Assembly (NCBI RefSeq): GCF_027158485.1
Contig: NZ_JAMKYJ010000013.1
Source: Oxalobacter formigenes
Lineage (GTDB): Bacteria > Pseudomonadota > Gammaproteobacteria > Burkholderiales > Burkholderiaceae_D
Length of the DNA stretch: 64,000 bases
Reading direction: 5' to 3' (one strand)
The notes under the pieces were generated by a model. It was not told where the DNA came from. It did no database searches and worked only from the letters and a program-made list of their open reading frames with translations. Every line of letters begins with the position of its first letter. Positions within the stretch are counted from its first letter, which is position 1. Of the stretch, positions 17,134 through 26,251 are shown in pieces. Both the position numbers and the translations under genes were made by a program.

Positions 17134-19230
17134 ATGACTACGGAAAAAGAAACGAAAAAGACCTGTCCCGTCACAGATATCCTTGAAAATCTGCGGGCCC
17201 AACTCCACACAGAAGGCCAGTTGCCAGCGAAAGCGCGACCTGCCGTCGCGCGTGTTGCGCGTATCGTCACCGAAGTGACCCTTGGCCGTGGCAACATCAG
17301 AAATTTTGAAGAACTGGCCAAAGCGGCAAAAGAACTGGAACAAATCGTGCCTTCACTGGGCGCGGCCGTTCTCGCTTCCCTGAAAAAAGACCGTGAAGAA
17401 TGGACCGCTCATGTCGAACAGAATACCTGTGAAGCCGGCATCTGTTTCGTTCCCCGTTCGGCTCCCTGTCAGGTAGCCTGCCCGGCCCATATCGATATTC
17501 CGAGCATGATGGCCCGCGTCGGACATGGTGACTACGCACAGTCCCTTTCGGTTCTGGCTGCCGACACCCCATTGCCGGATTCATGCGGCCTTGTCTGCCC
17601 GGCCCCATGTGAAGACGTATGCGTGCAGAAAGCCGTCAGCGGTGCCGCCGTTTTCATCCGTCCGATGAAACACGTTGCCGCCCGCTGCGCAGACGTCAAA
17701 CCCAATCTGGAAAAAGGGGCACCGACCGGCAAGAAAATCGCCATCGTCGGCTGTGGGCCTGCCGGTCTGACCGCTGCCTACTATCTCGCACAAAAAGGAC
17801 ATGACGTCGAAATCTTCGACGAACGTGCACAGCCGGGCGGCGTCATGCGCTACGGCATCCCGAACTATCGCCTGCCTGAAGCCAAGCTGAATGCTGAAAT
17901 CGACGTTGTCAAAAATCTCGGTGTCAAAATCAATCTTGGCCATACCGTCAGGGATGCAAAAGAATTCCAGAAAAAAGGATATGACGCGACCCTGCTGGCA
18001 ACTGGCCTGCAAAACTCCAAACCTCTTGGTGTTGAAGGCGACAAACAGGATTTCGTCATCGGCGGCATGGATTTCCTGTCAGCCGTACGTAACGGGAAAA
18101 ACCCGCAAGTCGGCCCTCACGTTATCGTCATCGGCGGCGGCAACGCAGCGATCGACGTTGCCATGACAGCCTTTCGTCAGGGTGCGACCAAAGTCCAGAT
18201 GTGGTATCGCCGCAATCGCGCGCAGATGCCCGCCAACCCGCATGAAGTCGAACTGGCGCTCGCCGAAGGCGTTGAACTGGTCGAATTCTGGGCACCGACC
18301 CGTGTCTTGCCAGACAACCGGATCGAATTCGAACGCTCCCGTTACGCACCTGACGCCAAAACCGTTGCGCCCGTTACCGTTCGCGCCGACCATATCATGG
18401 CCGGTATCGGACAGGATGCCGATCTGAGCTGGCTGGAAGGGTCGAACATCAAGACGGAATGGGGCAATATCGTTGTCGATCAGACCAGCCTGCTGACTGA
18501 TGAACCGGGTATTTTCGCCGCTGGCGACATCGCCCACGGCGCCAGCACCGTCGTTGCCGCAATCGGCTCCGGCAAGCGTGCGGCCGAATCCATCAATTCA
18601 TACCTGATGGGTGTTCCGGCCGATTATGAATCCCTGAAACCCCAACGCCGTGACGAAGTTCCTTTCCTGGAATCGACACCGGCGCAGCGCGTCTCCCCGG
18701 AACGTGCCCATATCGAGGAAATCGATCCGCAAGTCCGCAAATTCTCCCACGAATTCATGCAATTCGACTGGGATGAAAAAGTGGCTGCCGTTGAAGCGGA
18801 ACGTTGCCTGCGCTGCGACATCTGTATCGGTTGCGGCCTGTGTGAACTGGCCTGTATCGAAGTCGGCGCGGAAGCCCTGAAAATGATCGAAACCAAAAAC
18901 GGCCGTATGGTTTTCAACGATTTCACGACGCCGGCCGAAAAATGTATCGGCTGCGGTGCCTGTACATCAGTCTGCCCGACCGGAGCGATTATCGTGGAAG
19001 ACCGCGACGGCTATCGTGTCACGGAAATCACGGGAACCGTCGTTCGCAAACAGGCGCTTGAAGTATGCTCCTGCTGCGGCGAAACTTTCTCCGCCTCCGT
19101 CAATCAGGAAATGGAAACCCGCATGGAACTGGGCAAAATGACCCGGGGGGGCATCCTGTGCCCGACCTGTGCCCGCGCCAAATCAGCGGAATCCATGCAG
19201 CAAATGCAATGGATGACGAGCGTTTTCTGA
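17134..19230 (+). CDS. GltD-like NAD(P) oxidoreductase with ferredoxin domain
   Basis: Large 698-residue iron-sulfur flavoprotein, probably an NAD(P)H:ferredoxin-type reductase. Parts in order: a helical N-terminus (1-100); a cysteine-rich GltD-type cluster domain (about 98-165, CQVACPAHIDIP and CGLVCPAPCEDVC); FAD motif GCGPAGLTAAYYLA near 206; NAD(P) motif GGGNAAIDVA near 333; a two-cluster ferredoxin domain (565-620, CIGCGLCELAC and CIGCGACTSVC); and a C-terminal CSCC...CPTC knuckle (645-678). It diverges from hydN-fdhF, so it is a good candidate to link formate oxidation to NAD(P). It is not glutamate synthase: no large subunit is nearby. The Shine-Dalgarno is poor. Confidence 0.85.
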   Translation: MTTEKETKKTCPVTDILENLRAQLHTEGQLPAKARPAVARVARIVTEVTLGRGNIRNFEELAKAAKELEQIVPSLGAAVLASLKKDREEWTAHVEQNTCEAGICFVPRSAPCQVACPAHIDIPSMMARVGHGDYAQSLSVLAADTPLPDSCGLVCPAPCEDVCVQKAVSGAAVFIRPMKHVAARCADVKPNLEKGAPTGKKIAIVGCGPAGLTAAYYLAQKGHDVEIFDERAQPGGVMRYGIPNYRLPEAKLNAEIDVVKNLGVKINLGHTVRDAKEFQKKGYDATLLATGLQNSKPLGVEGDKQDFVIGGMDFLSAVRNGKNPQVGPHVIVIGGGNAAIDVAMTAFRQGATKVQMWYRRNRAQMPANPHEVELALAEGVELVEFWAPTRVLPDNRIEFERSRYAPDAKTVAPVTVRADHIMAGIGQDADLSWLEGSNIKTEWGNIVVDQTSLLTDEPGIFAAGDIAHGASTVVAAIGSGKRAAESINSYLMGVPADYESLKPQRRDEVPFLESTPAQRVSPERAHIEEIDPQVRKFSHEFMQFDWDEKVAAVEAERCLRCDICIGCGLCELACIEVGAEALKMIETKNGRMVFNDFTTPAEKCIGCGACTSVCPTGAIIVEDRDGYRVTEITGTVVRKQALEVCSCCGETFSASVNQEMETRMELGKMTRGGILCPTCARAKSAESMQQMQWMTSVF

Positions 19231-19251
19231 AATACCTGAAGCAGTAGACAA

Positions 19252-19764
19252 TCAACAGGTGGTTTGACGGTTCAAGATCCAGTCAACCACCTGTTTTTCA
19301 TTGTTAAGGTCAAGCCATTCCACCGGCCGGGGCAATTTTTCCGGCCGGCCTTCATCCGAAGCGACCACTTCAATACGATCATTCTCCGGATACATCGGCT
19401 CTTTTCCCAGAGAAGGTCTGAAAATCTCGATTCGTGGAATCGCCGCATCCTTAAAGCCTTCCACCAGCGTCAGGTCAGCCGGTTTCATCCGTGAAATCAA
19501 TTCGTCCAGCGTCGGCTCTTCTTCCTCTTTCAATTCGTGCGCCAGCATGAAACGGTAAGGCGATGCCAATATGACTTCCGCAGCCCCGGCTTTCCTGATC
19601 CGTGCGCTGTCTTTTCGGGGCGGTTCGAGCTCGACGTCATGATGGCTGCTCTTGACGACGTTCACCGTAAATCCCATCCCGACAAACAGCGGCAGTATCT
19701 TTTCCAGCAACGTCGTTTTGCCGCTTCCGGACGATCCGGACAATCCAATGACGGGATATCTCAT
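19252..19764 (-). CDS. mobB: Molybdopterin-guanine dinucleotide biosynthesis adaptor MobB
   Basis: GTP-binding protein that assists MobA in making the guanine dinucleotide form of the molybdenum cofactor, the form used by formate dehydrogenase. The 170 residues begin with the P-loop GSSGSGKTTLLEK (10-22); the family pattern VKSSHHDVELEPPRKDS at about 37-53 and VEGFKDAAIPRIEIFR near 101-116 are present. AAGGAA precedes the ATG. It follows the solute-binding protein gene by 27 bases. mobA is not in the window. Confidence 0.93.
   Translation of the reverse strand: MRYPVIGLSGSSGSGKTTLLEKILPLFVGMGFTVNVVKSSHHDVELEPPRKDSARIRKAGAAEVILASPYRFMLAHELKEEEEPTLDELISRMKPADLTLVEGFKDAAIPRIEIFRPSLGKEPMYPENDRIEVVASDEGRPEKLPRPVEWLDLNNEKQVVDWILNRQTTC
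19254..19298 (+). terminator. Terminator of the flavoprotein gene inside mobB
   Basis: AACAGGTGGTT (19254-19264) pairs with AACCACCTGTT (19285-19295), extended inward by GAC/GTC past one bulged T, and five Ts end at 19298. It works for the plus-strand oxidoreductase while the same bases encode the last residues of MobB on the other strand. Confidence 0.75.
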
Positions 19765-19791
19765 TTCATTTCCTTAAAAGTCCTGTTCCAT

Positions 19792-21585
19792 TTATTTGTT
19801 CACATCCAGATACTGCCAGTCCGACAATAAAATCGGATGTTTCTTGAATCCCATCACCCAGGGACGCACCAGCCAGTTGCGTGTTCTCGAAACATGAACC
19901 GACCATGCCGTATCCGCCTCCATCTGCCGGTTCATCTGCACATATAAACGGTCACGCGCTTTTCCCGGCGGCAATTTGACGGCCTGCCGGTAAAGCTTGT
20001 CGAATGCCTTCGACTGGTAACAGCCATGATTGCCCTGTCCGGCATTGGGACCATAGAGCAACTGCATGAAATTTTCGCCTTCCGGATAATCGGCATGCCA
20101 TGCTCCACCCCACATCATCAGACGACAGCCGGTTGCATCCTTCACATTGTCGGCAAAATTACCGACCTCGAATTCGGCCCGGATACCGATCCGGTCGAGC
20201 CCGCGCTTCCAGATTTCGGATATGACCCTGGAACTCGCGTTGGCTTCCGTCCGGATTTTCAGAACCAGAGGCGAACCGTCAGGCATCGTCCGATAGCCGT
20301 CAGCCCCTTTTTTATAACCGAAATAATCCAGCAAACGCGCAGCGAGTTCCGGTTCATAAGCGATACTGCTCCGATAAGAAGGGTCATGCCCTACGACGCC
20401 GGGCGGTACGATCATCTGGGCTTTCGTTGCCTGTCCGTTGCGCAAAAGACTGATTTCAGCCTGCGTGTTGTACGACATGGCAATCGCCCTGCGCAAGGCA
20501 ATCTTTTCCTTGCTGTATCCGCCTGTAACAGGGTCTTTCATATTGAAAATGGTATAGGTGACTTCCGGTTCCGTCGTACGATAGAGCCGGATGCCCTGCT
20601 CTGCCAGATCAGGCTTCAAGCTGCTTCCATCCAGTGCAACGGGAGCAGCCAGTTGGGGCAACTTGTCGAAATCGATTCTACCTTCCTGAAAAGACAACCA
20701 GCGGGACTGTTCTTCCTCAATAATGGAAATCTCGACCCGTCCGACCTGAGGCATTTTTTTGCCCTTCATCTCACGGACCAGTTGCTCGTCCCATGCGCTT
20801 CCAGTCGATTTGAAATCCCAGATGAAGCCGCGATAATTTGGATTGGCGACCAGCACGACCTTGCTGCGCGGGACGTATTCTTCCAGCATGTAAGGACCGG
20901 TTCCGACCGGATGTGAACCGATCTTGTTTCCATAGGCATCGACCGCTTCTTTCGATACTGCTGCCAGCGCTCCATAAGCCAGCACATACAGGAAATTGGA
21001 ATCCGGCGCATTCAATCTGATACGAAGGGTATAACGGTCCATCGCCTGCAGTCCGGCAACGGGCGCATCGTAATCGAACTTTCCTGTCTTTTTGGCTTTC
21101 CGGACCTGTGCGTCCAGTCCGACGATTTTCCCCCGGATGAAATTGGCCGAAGGCGAGCGGTTTTCCGGATCGGCAAGCCGTTTGATGGAATAAACATAAT
21201 CCTCAGCCGTCAATTCCCTTTTTTTATTGCCGAAAACAGGATCGGGGGCAAAATAAATGTTCTTTTTCAGTTTGAAGGTATAGGTTTTGCCGTCTTTATT
21301 GATGACAGGCATCGCTTCAGCCGTATTCGGCACCAGTTTTGCAGGACGCGCCAGATAATCGTAATTCAGCAGAGTCTCGAAAATCGCATCGGCGACCCAT
21401 CCTGAATAATAGTTTTGTGTCTTGACCATATCAAAACCATCATCGGCCGCCTCGAAGACGCTTCGAATGACCTTGTCCGGACTCGCCGCAAACGAATAAG
21501 CGGCCACTGACAGGCTCATCAAAGCCAATCCGAGACAACACAAAAATTGTCCGATACGAGTTTTCATCAGAAACTTTTTATCCAT
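19792..21585 (-). CDS. ABC transporter solute-binding protein, family 5
   Basis: Exported receptor of the dipeptide/oligopeptide class (SBP_bac_5), about 597 residues. The signal peptide runs to about residue 34 (ending SFAAS). VADAIFETLLNYD, GKTYTFKLKKNIYFAPDP, LTAEDYVYSIKRLADPENRSP and GTGPYMLEEYVP are typical of the family. ATG 21585 is used; 21567 would also give a good signal peptide, and the TTG at 21597 is unlikely. No permease or ATPase genes are adjacent, so it is an orphan receptor. mobB follows after 27 bases. The ligand is unknown. Confidence 0.88.
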   Translation of the reverse strand: MDKKFLMKTRIGQFLCCLGLALMSLSVAAYSFAASPDKVIRSVFEAADDGFDMVKTQNYYSGWVADAIFETLLNYDYLARPAKLVPNTAEAMPVINKDGKTYTFKLKKNIYFAPDPVFGNKKRELTAEDYVYSIKRLADPENRSPSANFIRGKIVGLDAQVRKAKKTGKFDYDAPVAGLQAMDRYTLRIRLNAPDSNFLYVLAYGALAAVSKEAVDAYGNKIGSHPVGTGPYMLEEYVPRSKVVLVANPNYRGFIWDFKSTGSAWDEQLVREMKGKKMPQVGRVEISIIEEEQSRWLSFQEGRIDFDKLPQLAAPVALDGSSLKPDLAEQGIRLYRTTEPEVTYTIFNMKDPVTGGYSKEKIALRRAIAMSYNTQAEISLLRNGQATKAQMIVPPGVVGHDPSYRSSIAYEPELAARLLDYFGYKKGADGYRTMPDGSPLVLKIRTEANASSRVISEIWKRGLDRIGIRAEFEVGNFADNVKDATGCRLMMWGGAWHADYPEGENFMQLLYGPNAGQGNHGCYQSKAFDKLYRQAVKLPPGKARDRLYVQMNRQMEADTAWSVHVSRTRNWLVRPWVMGFKKHPILLSDWQYLDVNK

Positions 21586-21718
21586 TATTTCTATCAACGC
21601 CGATTATTTCACACGAGAGATCTTGCGGGATGATTTCGGCAAAACCGATTAATTTTTCTGCTTGCATATATTAGGCATTATAATTTCAGGTTTAGGTTAT
21701 CGTTTCCATTCATCTTCA

Positions 21719-22675
21719 ATGAAGGTCTTTCGCGGTTTTTCATACGATGTCCCACGTGGCCCCTGTGCCCTCACCATCGGAAATTTCGACGGTGTCCACC
21801 GGGGACATATGGTGCTGCTCGCCCAATTGCGCGAGGCGGCCGATCGCCTTCACTTGCCGGCAGCTGTCCTGACATTCAGCCCGCATCCAAGACAGTATTT
21901 CGCGTTCCAGTCTGACAAATCAGTAACCGCTCCGGCTACCATCACTCCCTTGCGTGAAAAAATACAGGCGCTCTCGCAGTGTGGTGTCGATCAGGTCACG
22001 ATTGCCCATTTCGACCATCTTACCGCCAGTCTGACAGCGGAACAATTCATTGAACAGATACTGGTCAGGGCGCTTGGCGTCAAATGGCTGATCATCGGGG
22101 AAAAATTCCGTTTCGGCAAAGGGCGTCTCGGAACGACCGACATGCTGAAAGATGCAGGCAAAAAATACGGTTTTCATGTTGAGGTTCTTCCTGCCGTGAA
22201 CGATGAAAACGGACGGATATCATCTTCCTGCATCCGGAAAGCGCTTGAGGAAAGCGATTTCCCCAAAGTCGCCGAACTGCTGGAAAAACCCTACATGATG
22301 TCCGGCCACGTCGTTCACGGCGACAAGATCGGCCGCGATCTGGGCTTTCCGACGGCCAACCTGCCGATCCGGCATTACAACCCGATCCTGTCGGGCGTTT
22401 TCATCACGCAGGTACACGGGCTCTCTGACGAACCGCTCCCATCCGTTTCCATGATCGGGACACGGCCGACGATCGAAAGCGACCGGCATATCATGCTGGA
22501 AACCCATATTCTGGATTTTGACCGTATTTGTTACGGAAAGCTGATTGCTATCGAATTTTTGAAAAAATTGCGCGATAATCAAAAGTTTCCCGATTTGAAT
22601 GCGTTAAAGACGGCCATCGGCAAAGACGTCGAAACCGCCCGAACGTTTTTCAAAGAACGCAAATGTAAAAATTAA
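21719..22675 (+). CDS. ribF: Bifunctional riboflavin kinase / FAD synthetase RibF
   Basis: Makes FMN from riboflavin and then FAD from FMN. The N-terminal nucleotidyltransferase domain shows GNFDGVHRGHMVLL near 20-33, FSPHPRQYF near 58 and GEKFRFGKGR; the C-terminal kinase domain shows GHVVHGDKIGRDLGFPTANL near 195-214. The ATG at 21719 gives 318 residues, normal for the family; a TTG far upstream would add an unlikely extension. It begins ribF-ileS-lspA, the usual proteobacterial order. No FMN riboswitch is visible upstream. Confidence 0.96.
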   Translation: MKVFRGFSYDVPRGPCALTIGNFDGVHRGHMVLLAQLREAADRLHLPAAVLTFSPHPRQYFAFQSDKSVTAPATITPLREKIQALSQCGVDQVTIAHFDHLTASLTAEQFIEQILVRALGVKWLIIGEKFRFGKGRLGTTDMLKDAGKKYGFHVEVLPAVNDENGRISSSCIRKALEESDFPKVAELLEKPYMMSGHVVHGDKIGRDLGFPTANLPIRHYNPILSGVFITQVHGLSDEPLPSVSMIGTRPTIESDRHIMLETHILDFDRICYGKLIAIEFLKKLRDNQKFPDLNALKTAIGKDVETARTFFKERKCKN

Positions 22676-22742
22676 CTGAAACGCAGACAGAAACTGTAAA
22701 ATCTTCCGTCTGTTCCGTTGTAAACCATATTGTGTGATAAAA

Positions 22743-25649
22743 ATGTCTAACAAACCTTCTGACAAGTCCGGCAAAGAGGACAAAAACAAACAGGGTAAAG
22801 AATATCCGGTCAACATGCCGGACACGCCATTCCCGATGCGCGGCAACCTTGCAAAAAGGGAACCCGACTGGGTCAAACAGTGGCAGGACAAGAAGATTTA
22901 TCAACGGATCAGAAAAGCGGCAGCCGGTCGTCCCCAGTTCATTCTGCATGACGGCCCTCCATATGCCAACGGCAATATTCATATCGGCCATGCCGTTAAC
23001 AAGATTCTGAAAGACATCGTCGTCAAATCACGCGGTCTTGCCGGTTTCGACGCCCCTTACGTTCCGGGCTGGGATTGCCACGGCATGCCGATCGAAATCC
23101 AGATCGAAAAACTGTACGGCAAAAACCTGTCCGCCACCGAAGTGCAGGAAAAAGCCCGCGCCTATGCCAAAGAACAGGTCGAAAACCAGAAAAAGGATTT
23201 CATCCGTCTGGGCGTTCTCGGCGAATGGGGCAATCCTTACCTGACGATGAATCATGGCAATGAAGCCAATGAAATCCGTGCGCTGGCCCGTCTTCTCGAA
23301 AAAGGATACGTTTATCGTGGCCTGAAACCGGTCAACTGGTGTTTCGATTGCCGCTCGGCCCTTGCCGAAGCCGAAGTTGAATATCAGGACAGGCGCGATC
23401 CGGAAATCGACGTCGGTTTCCCGTTCGCAGAACAGGATAAAATCGCCACCGCATTCGGCCTGGACAAGCTGCCTTCCGACAAGGGATATGCCGTCATCTG
23501 GACGACGACCCCCTGGACCATTCCTGCCAACCAGGCCTTGAACGTTCACCCTGAATTCGATTACGCACTGGTCGAAACAGAAAAAGGCTTGCTGATCGTC
23601 GCTGAAGAACGGGCAAAACTGCCTTCTTCCGAAGAAGGTCGTACACTCCTGCAAAAACGCTACGGACTGAATAACTGGAAAATTCTGGCAACGGCCAAAG
23701 GCGCCGCTTTAGAAGGCATCCGCTTCAAACATCCACTGTATGAAATGCACGAGGGTTTCCGGCGTTTCTCCCCGATTTACGCGGAAGAATACGTTACGAT
23801 GGATACCGGTACCGGTATCGTCCACTCGGCTCCAGCTTACGGTGTCGACGACTTTTTGTCGTGCAAGCGTCATGGCATGAAAGACGACGAAATCCTGAAT
23901 CCGGTCATGGCGAACGGCCATTATGCATCGACCTTGCCACTGTTCGGCGGCATGATGATCTGGGACGCTTCCAAACTGATCTGCAATACCATGCAGGAAG
24001 CGGGCACCCTCTTCAACCTCGACATGATGACTCACAGTTACATGCACTGCTGGCGTCACAAGACGCCGATCGTTTACCGTGCCACCTCCCAGTGGTTCGC
24101 AGGTATGGACGTCAAACCGAACGATACGGACATGACCCTGCGCGAAACGGCATTGAAAGGAGTCGAGGAAACGACTTTCTATCCCGACTGGGGCAAAGCC
24201 AGATTGCAGGGCATGATCGCCAACCGTCCGGACTGGACCCTGTCGCGCCAGCGCCAGTGGGGCGTTCCGATGGCTTTCTTCGTGCACAAGGAAACGGGTG
24301 AACTCCATCCGAGAATGCTCGAGCTGCTGGAAGAAATCGCCAAACGTGTCGAAAAAGAAGGCATCGAAGCCTGGCAGACACTCGATCCCAAAGAACTTCT
24401 GGGCGATGAAGCCGACCAGTACGAAAAGAACAAGGATACGCTGGACGTCTGGTTCGATTCCGGCGCGACGCACCTGACCGTGCTGCGCGGCTCGCATGCA
24501 AAGGAATTGCGTTTCCCTGCCGATCTGTACCTCGAAGGTTCCGACCAGCACAGAGGCTGGTTCCATTCCTCGCTTTTGACCTCGTCCATGCTCGATGGAT
24601 GCCCTCCGTACAAGATGCTCCTGACGCATGGTTTCGTCGTCGACGGGGAAGGCAAAAAAATGTCGAAGTCGATGGGCAACGTCATCGCCCCGCAAAAAGT
24701 TTCGGACACACTGGGCGCCGACATTTTGCGCCTGTGGGTCGCCGCGACCGATTACTCCGGCGAACTGTCGATTTCCGATGAAATCTTAAAACGTGTCACG
24801 GAAGCCTACCGCCGCATCCGCAATACCCTGCGTTTCCTGTTGTCGAACACCGCCGACTTCGATCCGGCCAAAGACGCTGTCGCCATCGACGAATTACTTG
24901 AAATCGACCGTTACGCCCTGGCTTCCATGAAATCGTTGCAAGACGAAGTCATGGCGCATTACGAAAAATTCGAGTTCCATCCGATCGTCGCCAAACTGCA
25001 AACCTACTGTTCGGAAGAGCTGGGCAGCCTGTATCTGGATATCCTGAAAGACCGTCTTTACACCTCCGGCGAAGTATCGAAGGCACGCCGCTCGGCACAG
25101 ACGGCACTCTGGCATATCACTCATGCCCTGTTGCGCCTGATGGCTCCGATCCTGTCTTTCACGATGGAAGAAGCCTGGGCTGTTTTCGCCAGCAAGGAAG
25201 AATTCGAAAAGAGCGACGAAACCCTTTTCACCTTAACTGCATATTCACTGCCTGAAATCAAGGACGAAAAAGCGCTTCTCGACAAATATGGCAAGCTGAA
25301 AGCGATTCGTGCCGACGTGATGAAAGAACTGGAAGAAGTCCGCATTTCCGGAAAAATCGGCTCATCCCTTCAGGCGGAAATCGAAATCCGCGCAAGCGGT
25401 GACAAATACAGCCTGTTGAAGAGCCTGGATGACGATCTGAAATTTTTGATGATCACGTCGAAAGCCGACGTCGTTGAAGTGGCGGATGAAAAAGATGAAT
25501 CCATCAGCGTCAAACCGTCGGCGTTTGAAAAATGCGACCGCTGCTGGCACTATCGTGGCGATGTCGGCGCGGATTCGAAACATCCTCACCTTTGTGCCCG
25601 TTGCGCCGCCAACCTGTTTGGCGAGGGTGAAGATCGCGAATTCGTCTGA
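22743..25649 (+). CDS. ileS: Isoleucyl-tRNA synthetase
   Basis: Class Ia enzyme charging tRNA-Ile, with an editing domain that removes valine. The 968-residue form has the HIGH motif in NGNIHIGHAV near 78-81, the editing domain with WTTTPWTIPANQA near 255, the KMSKS motif in GKKMSKSMGN near 640, and a C-terminal zinc ribbon CDRC...CARC near 930-955. ATG 22743 is chosen; a GTG three codons upstream is possible. The C-terminal zinc ribbon matches the bacterial type normally sensitive to mupirocin. Confidence 0.98.
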   Translation: MSNKPSDKSGKEDKNKQGKEYPVNMPDTPFPMRGNLAKREPDWVKQWQDKKIYQRIRKAAAGRPQFILHDGPPYANGNIHIGHAVNKILKDIVVKSRGLAGFDAPYVPGWDCHGMPIEIQIEKLYGKNLSATEVQEKARAYAKEQVENQKKDFIRLGVLGEWGNPYLTMNHGNEANEIRALARLLEKGYVYRGLKPVNWCFDCRSALAEAEVEYQDRRDPEIDVGFPFAEQDKIATAFGLDKLPSDKGYAVIWTTTPWTIPANQALNVHPEFDYALVETEKGLLIVAEERAKLPSSEEGRTLLQKRYGLNNWKILATAKGAALEGIRFKHPLYEMHEGFRRFSPIYAEEYVTMDTGTGIVHSAPAYGVDDFLSCKRHGMKDDEILNPVMANGHYASTLPLFGGMMIWDASKLICNTMQEAGTLFNLDMMTHSYMHCWRHKTPIVYRATSQWFAGMDVKPNDTDMTLRETALKGVEETTFYPDWGKARLQGMIANRPDWTLSRQRQWGVPMAFFVHKETGELHPRMLELLEEIAKRVEKEGIEAWQTLDPKELLGDEADQYEKNKDTLDVWFDSGATHLTVLRGSHAKELRFPADLYLEGSDQHRGWFHSSLLTSSMLDGCPPYKMLLTHGFVVDGEGKKMSKSMGNVIAPQKVSDTLGADILRLWVAATDYSGELSISDEILKRVTEAYRRIRNTLRFLLSNTADFDPAKDAVAIDELLEIDRYALASMKSLQDEVMAHYEKFEFHPIVAKLQTYCSEELGSLYLDILKDRLYTSGEVSKARRSAQTALWHITHALLRLMAPILSFTMEEAWAVFASKEEFEKSDETLFTLTAYSLPEIKDEKALLDKYGKLKAIRADVMKELEEVRISGKIGSSLQAEIEIRASGDKYSLLKSLDDDLKFLMITSKADVVEVADEKDESISVKPSAFEKCDRCWHYRGDVGADSKHPHLCARCAANLFGEGEDREFV

Positions 25650-25663
25650 TTTTTAAAATGCTT

Positions 25664-25693
25664 TGCCTCCGGTTGCAATGGCATCCGGAGGCA
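25664..25693 (+). promoter_or_regulatory. Hairpin burying the lspA ribosome binding site
   Basis: TGCCTCCGG (25664-25672) pairs perfectly with CCGGAGGCA (25685-25693); after a T:T mismatch TGC pairs with GCA around an AATG loop, giving 12 base pairs. The second arm contains GGAGG, the only good Shine-Dalgarno for lspA, five bases before the ATG at 25697. No T-run follows, so translational control is more likely than termination. Confidence 0.55.
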
Positions 25694-25696
25694 TTT

Positions 25697-26212
25697 ATGA
25701 CTGTATATATGGCAACAAGAAAACCCGTTTTCAAATCGAGCAATACCAGTATTGTCCCCTGGCTGGGCCTTGCCATCATCCTTGTCCTGCTGGATCAATT
25801 CACCAAGATATGGATTACCCATGTTCTGAGTTATGGACAGGCCATCCGGGTTACACCCTTTTTCAACCTGACCCTCGTCTATAACGAAGGGGCTGCCTTC
25901 AGTTTTCTGGCGACACAGGCAGGCTGGCAACGTTATTTCTTTACAGCAATCAGTATTGTCGCTATTGTTTTCATTGTCTACCTGCTGAAAAAACACTCGC
26001 AGGAAAGGCTGTTCTGTCTGGCGCTCGCGCTTATACTCAGTGGCGCTGTCGGTAACCTGATAGACCGTTCCCTTTACGGCCATGTTATCGATTTTCTGGA
26101 CGTTTATGCCAATGGCTGGCACTGGCCGACGTTCAATATCGCCGACAGTGCCATTTGTATCGGTGCCGTTCTGTTCATTATCGATGAACTGAAACGTGTC
26201 AGCAAAAAATAG
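25697..26212 (+). CDS. lspA: Lipoprotein signal peptidase LspA
   Basis: Inner-membrane aspartyl protease that cleaves the signal peptide of prolipoproteins, such as those at 27.9 and 60.1 kb. The 171 residues carry four membrane helices. The family boxes are LDQFTKIW near 32, VYNEGAAFSF near 60, GNLIDRSLYGHVIDFLD with the first catalytic Asp, and FNIADSAICIG with the second. GGAGG supports the ATG at 25697; other in-frame starts exist at 25658 (inside the hairpin) and 25709. Confidence 0.93.
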   Translation: MTVYMATRKPVFKSSNTSIVPWLGLAIILVLLDQFTKIWITHVLSYGQAIRVTPFFNLTLVYNEGAAFSFLATQAGWQRYFFTAISIVAIVFIVYLLKKHSQERLFCLALALILSGAVGNLIDRSLYGHVIDFLDVYANGWHWPTFNIADSAICIGAVLFIIDELKRVSKK

Positions 26213-26251
26213 ACATTACATTCATCTGAAAGTCAGGAATCCGGAGATATT

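Noticed and set aside
21598..21718. FMN riboswitch before ribF
   Set aside because: The gap is short, and the conserved RFN element segments are not present.
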